Shown here: one piece after another, positions 22,511-29,774 of the stretch
Position numbering within the stretch: the stretch's first letter is position 1
Layout of the letters: the number at the start of each line of letters is the position of its first letter
Assembly: GCA_016716715.1 (NCBI GenBank)
Contig: JADJVE010000008.1
Coordinates: forward strand, 1-32,500
Direction: 5' to 3'
From: Acidobacteriota bacterium
Lineage (GTDB): Bacteria; Acidobacteriota; Thermoanaerobaculia; UBA5066
DNA: 32,500 nucleotides
Notes under the pieces: model-generated
Told to the model about the DNA's origin: nothing
Database searches by the model: none
Seen by the model: only the letters and a program-made list of their open reading frames with translations
Program-made: the position numbers and the translations under genes

Positions 22511-23106
22511 GACGCGTGGCCGTGAGGACGCGTCCGCGCTGGGACGCGCTCTTCCTCGACCGCGACGGAACGCTCATCGTCGAGCGCGGCTACCTGAAGA
22601 ACCCGCGCGGCGTCCGGCTCGCACGCGGCGCGGCCGGGCGCCTCAAGGCGTTCACGGACGAGGGGACGCTCCTGTTCGTCGTTACGAACCAGTCGGGCCT
22701 CGCGCGCGGCGTCCTGACGCGGGACGAGGTCGACGCCGTGAACGCGGAGGTCGTCCGGCGGCTCGCGGCACGCGGCGTCCCCTTGGCCGGCGTCCTCGTC
22801 TGCCCGCACTTTCCCGAAGGCGTCGTGCCGGAGCTCTCGGTCCGCTGCCGGTGTCGCAAGCCCGGCACGCTTCTCCACACGCGCGCGCTCGCGGCGCACG
22901 GGCTCTCGGCGCGGCGTTCGGCCGTCCTCGGCGACAAGTGGGACGACGTCGGCGCGGGCGTCGCTCTCGGCGCGGCGCAGGCCCACGTCCTGACGGGACA
23001 CGGGCGGGAACACCGCGCGAAGGTCGTGGAGCGCGCGCCGGATGCGATACTGGCAACCTCTCTCGCCGATGCGCTCGAACAGCTTCGCCGGAGGAAACCC
23101 CGTTGA
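22507..23106 (+). CDS. gmhB: D-glycero-D-manno-heptose 1,7-bisphosphate 7-phosphatase (HAD family)
   Basis: GmhB removes the 7-phosphate in ADP-heptose synthesis. The 199-residue HAD protein has the catalytic FLDRDGTLIVERGYL, VVTNQSGLARG with the conserved Ser/Asn region, the zinc-type loop CPHFPEG ... CRCRKPG, and VLGDKWDDVGAGVALGA with the metal-binding Asp. I chose TTG at 22507 because it gives the 4-base TTGA overlap seen at neighbouring junctions; GTG at 22516 or 22522 are alternatives. It sits directly before hldE and gmhA, completing the pathway enzymes apart from the epimerase. The related histidinol-phosphatase activity is less likely given the context. Confidence 0.92.
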   Translation: MRRVAVRTRPRWDALFLDRDGTLIVERGYLKNPRGVRLARGAAGRLKAFTDEGTLLFVVTNQSGLARGVLTRDEVDAVNAEVVRRLAARGVPLAGVLVCPHFPEGVVPELSVRCRCRKPGTLLHTRALAAHGLSARRSAVLGDKWDDVGAGVALGAAQAHVLTGHGREHRAKVVERAPDAILATSLADALEQLRRRKPR

Positions 23107-24557
23107 CCCCGCGTGAGATCGCCGTCCTCGCCGCCGCGTCCCCCAGCGTGACCGTCGCCGTCGCGGGCGATCTCATGCTCGACGAGACGTGGCTCGGGAG
23201 CGTCGAGCGCGTCGCTCCCGAGGCGCCCGTCCCGCTCCTCGCGCTCGCGTCCATGAGCCGGCGCGCGGGCGGGGCCGGAAACGTCGTCGAGAACCTGGCG
23301 TCGCTCGGCGCGCGCGCCGTCACGCTCGGCGCCGTCGGCCCCGGCGAGGAGGGCGCGTGGCTCGCGCGGCGCCTCACGACTCTCGCCGGAGCTTCCGGCA
23401 CGGTCGTGGTGGACCCGCGGCGCACGACGCCCGTGAAGCGCCGCATGGTCTCCGAGGGCCGCCAGATGCTCCGCGTCGACGAGGAGCTGCCGGCCGGCCT
23501 CTCGGCCTCCGCGGAAGCCGTGCTCGTTGCGGCCGCCCGGACGTCGGTCGCCGCCGCGGACGTCCTCCTCGTGTCGGACTACGCGAAGGGCACGCTGACG
23601 CCGGCCGTCCTGTCCGCCCTCTTCGAAGCGGCGCGCGCCAAGGGGATTCCGGCTCTCGTCGACCCGAAGGGGAAGGATTACGCGCGCTACCGCGGCGCCA
23701 CCGTCGTGACGCCGAATCGCAAGGAGCTCGAGACCGTCACCGGCGAGACGGCGCGCGACCTGCCCGCCGTCGCCCGCCTCGGCGCGAAGCTCCGCGACGA
23801 GCTCGGCCTCGAAGCGCTCCTCGTGAAGCTCTCCGAGGAGGGGATGCTGCTTCTCGTCCGCGGGCAGGAGCCGCGCCGGATCGCCGCGCGGGCCCGCGAG
23901 GTGTTCGACGTGACGGGTGCGGGAGACACGGTCCTCGCGACGCTCGGCGTCGCGCTCGGCTGCGGGCTCGACCTGTTCGGGGCCGCGGAGGTCGCGAATC
24001 GCGCCGCCGGCTGCGCGGTCGCTCGCGTCGGGACGGCGCCCGTCCACTGGGCCGACCTCCTCGAAGGCCTCGTCGCCTCGCCGCACGAGAAGGTGCTCGG
24101 GCGCGCGCACGTCGCGTCCGTTTCGGCCGTGCTCCGGCGCGCGCACAAGAGCGTCGTCTTCACGAACGGCTGCTTCGACCTCCTCCACCCTGGGCACGTG
24201 AAGCTTCTCGCCGAGGCCCGCGCGCACGGCGACGTCCTCGTCGTCGGGATCAACAGCGACGCCTCCGTGAAACGGCTCAAGGGCGAGGGGCGGCCCATCC
24301 TCTCCGAGTCCGACCGCGCCCAGGTCCTCGGGGGCCTCGACGCCGTCGACTTCGTCGTCGTCTTCGACGAGGACACGCCGCAGGCCCTCATCGAGGAGAT
24401 CCGCCCGCAGGTTCTCGTGAAGGGCGGCGACTACGTGGAGGGGACGGTGGTCGGCGCGCCGTTCGTCAAGTCGACGGGCGGAAGCGTCGTCCTCGTGCCG
24501 CTCGTGGAAGGCCGCTCGACATCGTCGATGGTCGCGCGGATGAAGGGAGACGCCTGA
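23103..24557 (+). CDS. hldE: Bifunctional heptose-7-phosphate kinase / heptose-1-phosphate adenylyltransferase HldE
   Basis: The 484-residue protein joins two enzymes of ADP-heptose synthesis. Residues 1-about 325 are a ribokinase-fold kinase: RRAGGAGNVVENLASLGA near the start, DPKGKDYARYRGATVVTPNRKE in the middle and GAGD at 272-275 with catalytic Asp275. Residues about 345-484 are a nucleotidyltransferase with TNGCFDLLHPGHVKLL, GINSDASVKRLKGEGRP and VKGGDYVEGTVVGA. Length and domain order match HldE. The start is TTG at 23103 (TTGA overlap with gmhB), with GGAGG about 10 bases upstream. The stop shares one base with the gmhA ATG (TGATG). Confidence 0.97.
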   Translation: MTPREIAVLAAASPSVTVAVAGDLMLDETWLGSVERVAPEAPVPLLALASMSRRAGGAGNVVENLASLGARAVTLGAVGPGEEGAWLARRLTTLAGASGTVVVDPRRTTPVKRRMVSEGRQMLRVDEELPAGLSASAEAVLVAAARTSVAAADVLLVSDYAKGTLTPAVLSALFEAARAKGIPALVDPKGKDYARYRGATVVTPNRKELETVTGETARDLPAVARLGAKLRDELGLEALLVKLSEEGMLLLVRGQEPRRIAARAREVFDVTGAGDTVLATLGVALGCGLDLFGAAEVANRAAGCAVARVGTAPVHWADLLEGLVASPHEKVLGRAHVASVSAVLRRAHKSVVFTNGCFDLLHPGHVKLLAEARAHGDVLVVGINSDASVKRLKGEGRPILSESDRAQVLGGLDAVDFVVVFDEDTPQALIEEIRPQVLVKGGDYVEGTVVGAPFVKSTGGSVVLVPLVEGRSTSSMVARMKGDA

Positions 24558-25129
24558 TGCGCGCGTACTTCGCGGACCTCGCGGCACTGGCCTCGGGCGC
24601 CGAGGCCTCGATCGGGGCCGCCGTGGCGAAGGCCTCCAGGCTCGTCGCGGACGCGGCGCTCTCCGGGAAGACGACGTTCGCGTTCGGCAACGGCGGCAGC
24701 GCGACGCAGGCCCAGCACTTCGCGGCCGAGCTCGTCGTGCGCTACAAGGACGACCGGCCCGCGCTCCCCGCGATCGCACTGGTCTCGGACATCGCGATCC
24801 TGACCGCCTGCACGAACGACTACGACTACTCCGTCGTGTTCTCGCGCCAGGTCGAGGCGCTCGCGAAGAAGGGCGACGTCGCCGTCGGTCTCACGACGTC
24901 CGGGAAGAGCCCGAACGTCCTCAAGGCGCTCGCCGCGGCGAAGGCGCGCGGCCTTTCGACGGTGTTCCTCACGGGCGAGAAGGGGCGCGCCGAGGCCGCG
25001 AACTGGGACGTCGGGATCGTCGTTCCCTCGACCGAAACGGCCCACGTTCAGGAGCTGCACCTGGCGGCGCTCCACCTGATGTGCCGGTTCGTGGACGAGG
25101 AGCGCGCCCGCCGCGCCCACCGCGCCTGA
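24557..25129 (+). CDS. gmhA: Sedoheptulose-7-phosphate isomerase GmhA
   Basis: GmhA turns sedoheptulose 7-phosphate into D-glycero-D-manno-heptose 7-phosphate, the first step toward ADP-heptose. The 190-residue SIS-domain protein has AFGNGGSATQAQHFAAELVVRYK near residue 45, LTACTNDYDYSVVFSRQVEALAKKGDV, LTTSGKSPNVLKAL and the C-terminal ETAHVQELHLAALHLMCRFVDE that supplies the conserved Glu/His active-site residues. ATG overlaps the hldE stop (TGATG). It is the last of three consecutive heptose genes; an unknown membrane-anchored protein gene follows after one base. Confidence 0.97.
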   Translation: MRAYFADLAALASGAEASIGAAVAKASRLVADAALSGKTTFAFGNGGSATQAQHFAAELVVRYKDDRPALPAIALVSDIAILTACTNDYDYSVVFSRQVEALAKKGDVAVGLTTSGKSPNVLKALAAAKARGLSTVFLTGEKGRAEAANWDVGIVVPSTETAHVQELHLAALHLMCRFVDEERARRAHRA

Positions 25130-25130
25130 C

Positions 25131-25775
25131 GTGGGCGGACGCGCGGCGGCCGTCCTGAAGGCGGCGGCGATCGCGCTCGTCGCGCTCCTCGCCGTCGACC
25201 GCTTCCTGCCGGGCATCCCGCTCGCACTTCTGTCCTCGGAAGGCGCCCCCCGCCCGAACGCGCTCAAGGAGCCCGTGCAGGAGGAGCCCGCGCACGAGCC
25301 TTTCGCGGAGACGCGCGGGCGGCGCACGTTCCGGATCACGCCGCGGGCCGCGTACGACGTCGCCGCGCGCGTTGGGGCGACGGAGCGCTACCGGTCGGGC
25401 GCGTCGGGCGCGCTCATTCCGTGGGACTTCGTCCTGACGTGGGGAGCGGCGACGAAGGAGCCCGCGTGGTCGCGCATCTCCTATCTGCAGACGGGGCGCT
25501 TCTACGCCTGGCGCTGCGACGACTCGCTCGACGTGTCCTACGTCTCGTCGCACACCGCGAACACGCACCTCATTCCGGCGAGCGGCCGCGTCGCGTCCGC
25601 GCTCGCGCACGTGCGGCGGGGCGACGTCGTTCGGCTGGAGGGCGACCTCGTGGACGTGGCCGGGCCCGACGGGTTCGTCTGGAAGTCGAGCCTCTCCCGC
25701 ACGGATACGGGGCCGGGCGCGTGCGAGACGCTGTACGTCCGCGCCGTCACGATCGGGCTCAACCGGTACCGCTAG
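25131..25775 (+). CDS. Membrane-anchored protein of unknown function
   Basis: This 214-residue protein has a single N-terminal membrane segment (about 5-35, AAAIALVALLAVDRFLPGIPLALL). A Pro/Glu-rich linker and a soluble domain follow. The domain contains ALIPWDFVLTWG, WSRISYLQTGRFYAWRCDD, VSYVSSHTANTHLIPAS, HVRRGDVVRLEGDLVDVAGPDGFVWKSSLSRTD and a Cys before LYVRAVTI. The two soluble Cys residues could form a disulfide. The repeated beta-like segments and the phrase about residues 125-190 suggest a compact beta domain facing the periplasm, but I recognise no named family. GTG follows gmhA by one base, so it is likely part of the heptose operon. Its stop codon overlaps that of the convergent heptosyltransferase gene. 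Confidence 0.8.
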   Translation: MGGRAAAVLKAAAIALVALLAVDRFLPGIPLALLSSEGAPRPNALKEPVQEEPAHEPFAETRGRRTFRITPRAAYDVAARVGATERYRSGASGALIPWDFVLTWGAATKEPAWSRISYLQTGRFYAWRCDDSLDVSYVSSHTANTHLIPASGRVASALAHVRRGDVVRLEGDLVDVAGPDGFVWKSSLSRTDTGPGACETLYVRAVTIGLNRYR

Positions 25776-26803
25776 TCGAGGACCGACTCGGCCGCCTCGA
25801 GGACGTCGGCCGGCGTCACGGCGGCCATGCACCCGTGGTCGATCGGGCAGACCGCCCAGCCGCACGGCGCGCACGGGGTCCTGCGCCGCGCGAGGGCGAG
25901 GCGGACGGGCCTGCCATCCGTGCGCGGCCCGTCCCACGGCCGCGTCGCGTCGGGGTCCGTCGGCCCGAAGACGACGACGGACGGCGTCCCGGCCGCGCTT
26001 GCGAGGTGCGCGAGGCCGGAATCGTTTCCGACGAAGAGTCGCGCGGACGCGAGAACTCCCAGTGCCTCGGGGAGCGTCGTCCTTCCGCTCAGGTCGAAGA
26101 CGCGCGCCTTCCGGGCGAAGGCCGCCGCTTCTCCATTGACGCCCTTCTCGCCTGCGCTCCCGAGGAGCGCGACCGAGAGGCCGCGCGAGGACAGACCGTC
26201 GAAGACGTCGGCGAAACGTGCGAGGTCCCAGCGCTTGGCGGCGTGCGCGAAGGACGCGACGTGCGCGGCGACGAACGGCCCTGAGAGGCCGGCCTCGGCG
26301 AGCCGGACGCGCGCGGACTCGCGGACCTCCTTCGACGCGTCCCACGAGACGTCCGGCGCCGCGGGGAGCGATGCGCCCGCGGCGGCCGCGAGACGGAGGT
26401 GTTTCCAGACCTGGTGCTCGCCGGCTGCGAGGTCGAGGCGGAGCGCCTGGGTGAGGAGCGGGCCGCGGCCCTCGCCCCGGTAGCCGATTCGCTCGGGGAC
26501 GCCCGCGCGCGCGAGGGCGAGGGCGGTCGAGAAGCTGGTTGGGAGGATCACGGCCCGGTCGAAGCCGGCGTCCCGGACCTCGTCCGCGAGGCGCGCGTGC
26601 CCCGGACCGCCCGCGTGACGTCCGGAGGAGTCGTCGACGAGAACGTCGTCCACTTCCTCCGCGAGGCGGTACAGCTCCGCGACCCACGGCCGCGCAAGGA
26701 CGGCGAGGCGTCCCGACGGGTCCGCGGCCTTGAGCGCTCGGAGCGCGGGGCGGGACATGACGACGTCGCCGACCCAGTTCGTCGCCCTCACGAGCGTCTT
26801 CAC
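25772..26803 (-). CDS. waaF: ADP-heptose:LPS heptosyltransferase-like protein (GT9, WaaF type)
   Basis: The enzyme probably adds heptose to the LPS inner core at the cytoplasmic face of the inner membrane. The 343-residue protein starts KTLVRATNWVGDVVMSRPALRALKAADP, a classic GT9 N-terminus. It then has LPTSFSTALALARAGVPERIGYRGEGR, the donor-site region FVGNDSGLAHLASAAGTPSVVVFGPTDP and a Cys-rich tail (PCAPCGWAVCPIDHGCM) common in WaaF-type enzymes. The GTG at 26803 overlaps the stop of the upstream GT4 gene by 4 bases; the longer open frame is a shadow within that gene. It is convergent with the gmhA operon, so heptose synthesis and transfer genes meet tail to tail. Confidence 0.9.
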   Translation of the reverse strand: MKTLVRATNWVGDVVMSRPALRALKAADPSGRLAVLARPWVAELYRLAEEVDDVLVDDSSGRHAGGPGHARLADEVRDAGFDRAVILPTSFSTALALARAGVPERIGYRGEGRGPLLTQALRLDLAAGEHQVWKHLRLAAAAGASLPAAPDVSWDASKEVRESARVRLAEAGLSGPFVAAHVASFAHAAKRWDLARFADVFDGLSSRGLSVALLGSAGEKGVNGEAAAFARKARVFDLSGRTTLPEALGVLASARLFVGNDSGLAHLASAAGTPSVVVFGPTDPDATRPWDGPRTDGRPVRLALARRRTPCAPCGWAVCPIDHGCMAAVTPADVLEAAESVLD

Positions 26804-27861
26804 GCGGGGCCTCCCAGCACTCCGAGAAGCTCCTCTTCGACCCGCCCGACCGTCTTTTCGATCCTCCGCTCGCCCGCGGCCACTCGCCCCGCTTCGACGA
26901 GGCGGGACCGGCGTTCCGCGTCGAGGAGGAGGCCGCCCACGGCCTCCTCCCATGCGGAGGGATCGAGCGACGGCACGAGGACGCCCGCGGCCCCGTCCTC
27001 GACCATCTCGCGCGAACCCCCGACGTCGTGCCCGACGACCGGACATCCGGCCGCCATCGCCTCGACGAGGACCAGCGGCCCACCCTCGCTCGCGGAGGGC
27101 AGGAGCATGAGGTGGCTCGCCGCGAAGCGCACGCCGGGGTCCTCCACCTGGCCCGCGAACGTGCAGCGGTCCGCGACGCCACGCGCTGCGGCGAGCGCTT
27201 CGACGCCGGCGCGCGCCGGGCCGCCGCCGAGGAAGAGCGCGTGCGCGTCGATCCCCCGCGCAGCGAGCCGGGCGATCGTCTCCACGACGACGTCCTGGCC
27301 CTTGAGCCCGTCGAACGCGCCTGCGTGGACGAGCCGGAACGGCGGAGGAGGAGGCGCGACGTTCTCGCGGAACGCGTCGGCGGGGAGCCCGTCGGGGACG
27401 ACGGCGATCTTCTCCGCCGGGACGCCGGCGGCCTCGAGGGACGCCGCGACGGCGCGCGAGACGGCGAGGTAGCGGGCGGCCGCGCGGTACTTGAGCCGCG
27501 AGAGGGGGCTCCGGCCGGGCGGGAACGCGACGCGGCGGTGGACGACGAGCGGAGCGTCCGCCGCCGCGCGGCCGAAGACCGCGGCGCCGTGGCCGTGCGC
27601 ATCCCCGGCGTAGACGATCTCGGGCCGGAAGGACCGCGCCGCGCGCGCGACCGCGAGGAGCAGGGCTGGGGAGGCTTCCGAGCCCGCGGGCACCTCGGCC
27701 GTGTCGACTCCGGAGGCGCGAGCCGCGCCCGCGAGGGGCGCGTCTCGGCGCGCGAGCAGGCGGACCGCGTGGCCGCGCGCGGCGAGGCCGGCCAGGAGGA
27801 GCGCGGACTGGCGCTGCCCCCCGCGCATTCCGGGGCCGAGATCCAGCGCGAGCAGCCTCAC
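26800..27861 (-). CDS. Glycosyltransferase family 4 protein
   Basis: The 353-residue GT-B enzyme has the N-terminal LDLGPGMRGGQRQSALLLAGLAARGHAVRLLA. The middle contains RYLAVSRAVAASLEAAGVPAEKIAVVPDGL. The C-terminal GT4 signature is LLPSASEGGPLVLVEAMAAGCPVVGHDVGGSREMV, with the E-x7-E donor-binding pattern. Sugar and acceptor are unknown; the neighbours suggest LPS core or another surface glycan. I chose GTG at 27861 (VRLLALDLGPG) because the family core starts there; the open frame runs on into the divergent GT2 gene. A TATCCT box lies 8 bases before this GTG. The stop overlaps the waaF-like start. Confidence 0.9.
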   Translation of the reverse strand: MRLLALDLGPGMRGGQRQSALLLAGLAARGHAVRLLARRDAPLAGAARASGVDTAEVPAGSEASPALLLAVARAARSFRPEIVYAGDAHGHGAAVFGRAAADAPLVVHRRVAFPPGRSPLSRLKYRAAARYLAVSRAVAASLEAAGVPAEKIAVVPDGLPADAFRENVAPPPPPFRLVHAGAFDGLKGQDVVVETIARLAARGIDAHALFLGGGPARAGVEALAAARGVADRCTFAGQVEDPGVRFAASHLMLLPSASEGGPLVLVEAMAAGCPVVGHDVGGSREMVEDGAAGVLVPSLDPSAWEEAVGGLLLDAERRSRLVEAGRVAAGERRIEKTVGRVEEELLGVLGGPA

Positions 27862-27869
27862 GGCGGACG

Positions 27870-27875
27870 AGGATA
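27870..27875 (-). promoter_or_regulatory. Putative -10 element (TATCCT) for the GT4 gene
   Basis: Read on the minus strand, TATCCT ends 8 bases before the GTG at 27861. The whole gap between the divergent GT4 and GT2 starts is 36 bases, so any leader must be extremely short. No Shine-Dalgarno is visible. Confidence 0.4.
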
Positions 27876-27884
27876 GCGCCCTGC

Positions 27885-27890
27885 TAATGT
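27885..27890 (+). promoter_or_regulatory. Putative -10 element (TAATGT) for the GT2 gene
   Basis: TAATGT ends 7 bases before GTG 27898. With the TATCCT on the other strand it forms a back-to-back pair in a 36-base divergent gap. It would give a leaderless transcript. Any -35 contact would lie at the edge of the GT4 start region. Confidence 0.45.
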
Positions 27891-27897
27891 CTGCGCC

Positions 27898-28692
27898 GTG
27901 CGCGCGCCGCTTTCGGTCGTGATCCTGACGAAGAACGAGGAAGACCGCCTGCCGGCGGCCCTCGCATCGGTGGCCTTCGCGGACGAGGTGGTCGTCGCCG
28001 ACACCGGCTCGACGGACGCGACGGGAGAGCGGGCGCGGCTCGCGGGCGCTCGCTTCGTCGCCATCGGCTGGGAAGGCTTCGTGGGCTCCCGGAACCGGGC
28101 GCTCGATCTCGCGCGCCACGAGTGGGTCCTCGTGCTCGACGCCGACGAGCGCGTCTCGGAGGCGCTCCGGCTGGAGATCCTCGCCGTGCTCGACGCCGAC
28201 GACCCCGCGGTGGCGGGCTGGCGCATGCCGCGGCTGTCCCACTTCCTGGGGCGACCGATCCGGCACGGCAGCTGGTACCCGGACTACAAGCTCCGCCTCG
28301 GACGCCGGTCGCGCGGACTGCGCGCCGAGGGCGGGCGCGTGCACGAGGCGCTCGCGGTGGACGGAAACGTCGGACGCCTCGTCTCGCCGCTCATCCATCA
28401 CCCGTACCGGGACCTTTCCGACGCGCTCAAGAAGGCGTCTCGATACGCGCAGCTCGGCGCCGAGGACCGTTACGACCGGGGAGCGCGCGGGAGCGCCGCG
28501 GGCCTTTTCCTCCGGCCGGCGTTCGAGTTCTTCCGGTTTCTCGTCCTCAGACGGGGCTTTCTGGATGGCGCCGTCGGCTGGTCGGTTGCGTTCCTGCACG
28601 CGTCGTCATACTTTCTCCGCGCCGCGTTCCTGCTCGAGATTCAGCGAAAGCCCGCGTCCGGCGGAGATCAAGAGCGTCGAAGGAGAGGATGA
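27898..28692 (+). CDS. Glycosyltransferase family 2 (WaaE/KdtX-like)
   Basis: The 264-residue GT-A enzyme begins SVVILTKNEEDRLPAALASVAFADEVVVADTGSTDAT. It continues with ALDLARHEWVLVLDADERVSE, whose DAD is the metal-binding DxD. The segment WRMPRLSHFLGRPIRHGSWYPDYKLRL and VHEALAVDG are typical of the WaaE-like LPS core beta-1,4-glucosyltransferase group. A C-terminal hydrophobic region (PAFEFFRFLVLRRGFLDG ... SVAFLHASSYFLRAAFLLE) probably attaches it to the inner membrane. GTG is the start, with a TAATGT box 7 bases upstream and no Shine-Dalgarno. The true acceptor is unknown. The stop overlaps the first ATG of the next gene. Confidence 0.9.
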   Translation: MRAPLSVVILTKNEEDRLPAALASVAFADEVVVADTGSTDATGERARLAGARFVAIGWEGFVGSRNRALDLARHEWVLVLDADERVSEALRLEILAVLDADDPAVAGWRMPRLSHFLGRPIRHGSWYPDYKLRLGRRSRGLRAEGGRVHEALAVDGNVGRLVSPLIHHPYRDLSDALKKASRYAQLGAEDRYDRGARGSAAGLFLRPAFEFFRFLVLRRGFLDGAVGWSVAFLHASSYFLRAAFLLEIQRKPASGGDQERRRRG

Positions 28693-29006
28693 TGACCGTC
28701 AGCGTCCGTCGTGTTCTGGGCGGGGCCCTCGCGCTCGCCCTCGTCTCCGTCCTGAGTCTTTCGGGCTGCGGAAAAAAGGGATCGCTCGAGAAGGCCGGCG
28801 CCGCCGCCGACAAGGCAATCGAGAAGGCCAAGGACTCTGCGGCCGAGACCGCCAAGTCCTACGGCGCCGCTGCCGAGAAGGCCATGGACAAGGCCGTCGT
28901 CGCCACGAAGGAAGCCGCCGACAAGGCCGCCACTGCCACGAAGGACGCGGCAGCCAGCGCCGCGAAAGCCACGAGCACGGCCGTCGCCCCCGCCACCAAG
29001 CGCTAG
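28692..29006 (+). CDS. Small Ala/Lys-rich lipoprotein
   Basis: The 104-residue protein has a signal peptide ending in a clear lipobox (LSLSGC) followed by GKKGS. The mature part is a long run of Ala, Lys, Glu, Asp and Thr with near-repeats such as AADKAIEKAKDSAAET, AAAEKAMDKAV and AADKAATATKDAAAS. It should form an extended amphipathic helix anchored to a membrane, reminiscent of LEA-like or Lpp-like proteins, but I assign no family. Two adjacent ATGs (28689 and 28692) are in frame; AGGAG at 28681-28685 is 6 bases before the second, which I prefer. The abundance of Ala and Lys also means unrelated proteins could look similar. Confidence 0.8.
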   Translation: MTVSVRRVLGGALALALVSVLSLSGCGKKGSLEKAGAAADKAIEKAKDSAAETAKSYGAAAEKAMDKAVVATKEAADKAATATKDAAASAAKATSTAVAPATKR

Positions 29007-29019
29007 GACTTCTCGCCGC

Positions 29020-29697
29020 ATGGCGGACTCCCTCGGGAAGATCGCGCGCGAGATTGCCGCCTGCCGCGCCTGCCCTCGCCTCGTCGCGTGGCGCGAGGAG
29101 GCGGCCGCAACCCCCCCGCGACGCTTCCGCGGCCAGCGCTACTGGGCCCGACCCGTGTCCGGCTTCGGGGACGCTCGCGCCCGCCTCCTCGTCGTGGGCC
29201 TGGCACCTGCCGCGCACGGCGGCAACCGGACGGGCCGCGTGTTCACGGGCGACGCCTCGGGCGATTTCCTGTTCGCCGCTCTCCACCGCGCGGGTTACGC
29301 GAACCAGGCGGAGTCGGTCTCCCGCGACGACGGCCTCGTCCTGACCGGGGCGTACGTCGCGGCCGCGGCCCGCTGCGCGCCCCCGGACAACAAGCCGAGC
29401 CCGGCGGAGTTCGCGCGCTGCCTCCCGTTTCTCGTCCGCGAGATCGCTCAGCTCGAAAGTCTGAGGGTGATCCTCGCGCTCGGCGCGCACGGCTGGCGGG
29501 CGGCGATCGAGGCTCTGGCCGCAAGCGGAGCAGAGAGGCCGAAGCCCCTGCCGAAGTTCGCGCATGGGGCGGAGGCGGCGATGGGCGGCAAGCGTCTCCT
29601 CGCCTCGTACCACGTCAGCCAGCAGAACACCTTCACCAGGCGCCTGACGCCGAAGATGCTGGACGAGGTACTTCGGAAGACCCGGGAGATTTCTTAA
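29020..29697 (+). CDS. Uracil-DNA glycosylase, family 5 (UDGb type)
   Basis: The enzyme removes uracil and related bases from DNA in base excision repair. The 225-residue protein has Fe-S-type cysteines in the N-terminal CRACPRLVAWREE and in AAARCAPPDNKPSPAEFARC. Motif 1 is GLAPAAHGGNRTGRVFTGDASGDFL (from residue 60), without the Asp/Asn water-activating residue of families 1 and 4, as expected for family 5. Motif 2 reads SYHVSQQNTFTRRLT (His198), where Val replaces the Pro of the usual HPS. The ATG lies 13 bases after the lipoprotein gene and has no clear ribosome binding site. Confidence 0.93.
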   Translation: MADSLGKIAREIAACRACPRLVAWREEAAATPPRRFRGQRYWARPVSGFGDARARLLVVGLAPAAHGGNRTGRVFTGDASGDFLFAALHRAGYANQAESVSRDDGLVLTGAYVAAAARCAPPDNKPSPAEFARCLPFLVREIAQLESLRVILALGAHGWRAAIEALAASGAERPKPLPKFAHGAEAAMGGKRLLASYHVSQQNTFTRRLTPKMLDEVLRKTREIS

Positions 29698-29744
29698 AAG
29701 GTAATAGGGCGGTGGAGGGGTCGCTCAATTCACTTTCTAAGAAA
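29690..29744. repeat. AT-rich gap with a 7-bp inverted repeat before the DUF2911 gene
   Basis: TTTCTTA (29690-29696, overlapping the glycosylase stop) and TAAGAAA (29738-29744) are perfect inverted copies 41 bases apart. The 77-base gap 29698-29774 is the most AT-rich non-coding stretch of the window and probably carries the promoter of the next gene. I see no clear -35/-10 pair and no Shine-Dalgarno. Confidence 0.4.
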
Positions 29745-29774
29745 CACAGCATTTCCCTCTGCGTATCAAGCTGC

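Noticed and set aside
22851..23102. Extension of hldE upstream of TTG 23103
   Set aside because: The extra 84 residues are a shadow of the gmhB frame and unlike HldE; the TTGA overlap gives the normal N-terminus.
26804..27046. 81-residue N-terminal extension of the heptosyltransferase
   Set aside because: Arg/Gly-rich shadow of the GT4 gene; the GT9 core starts at GTG 26803.
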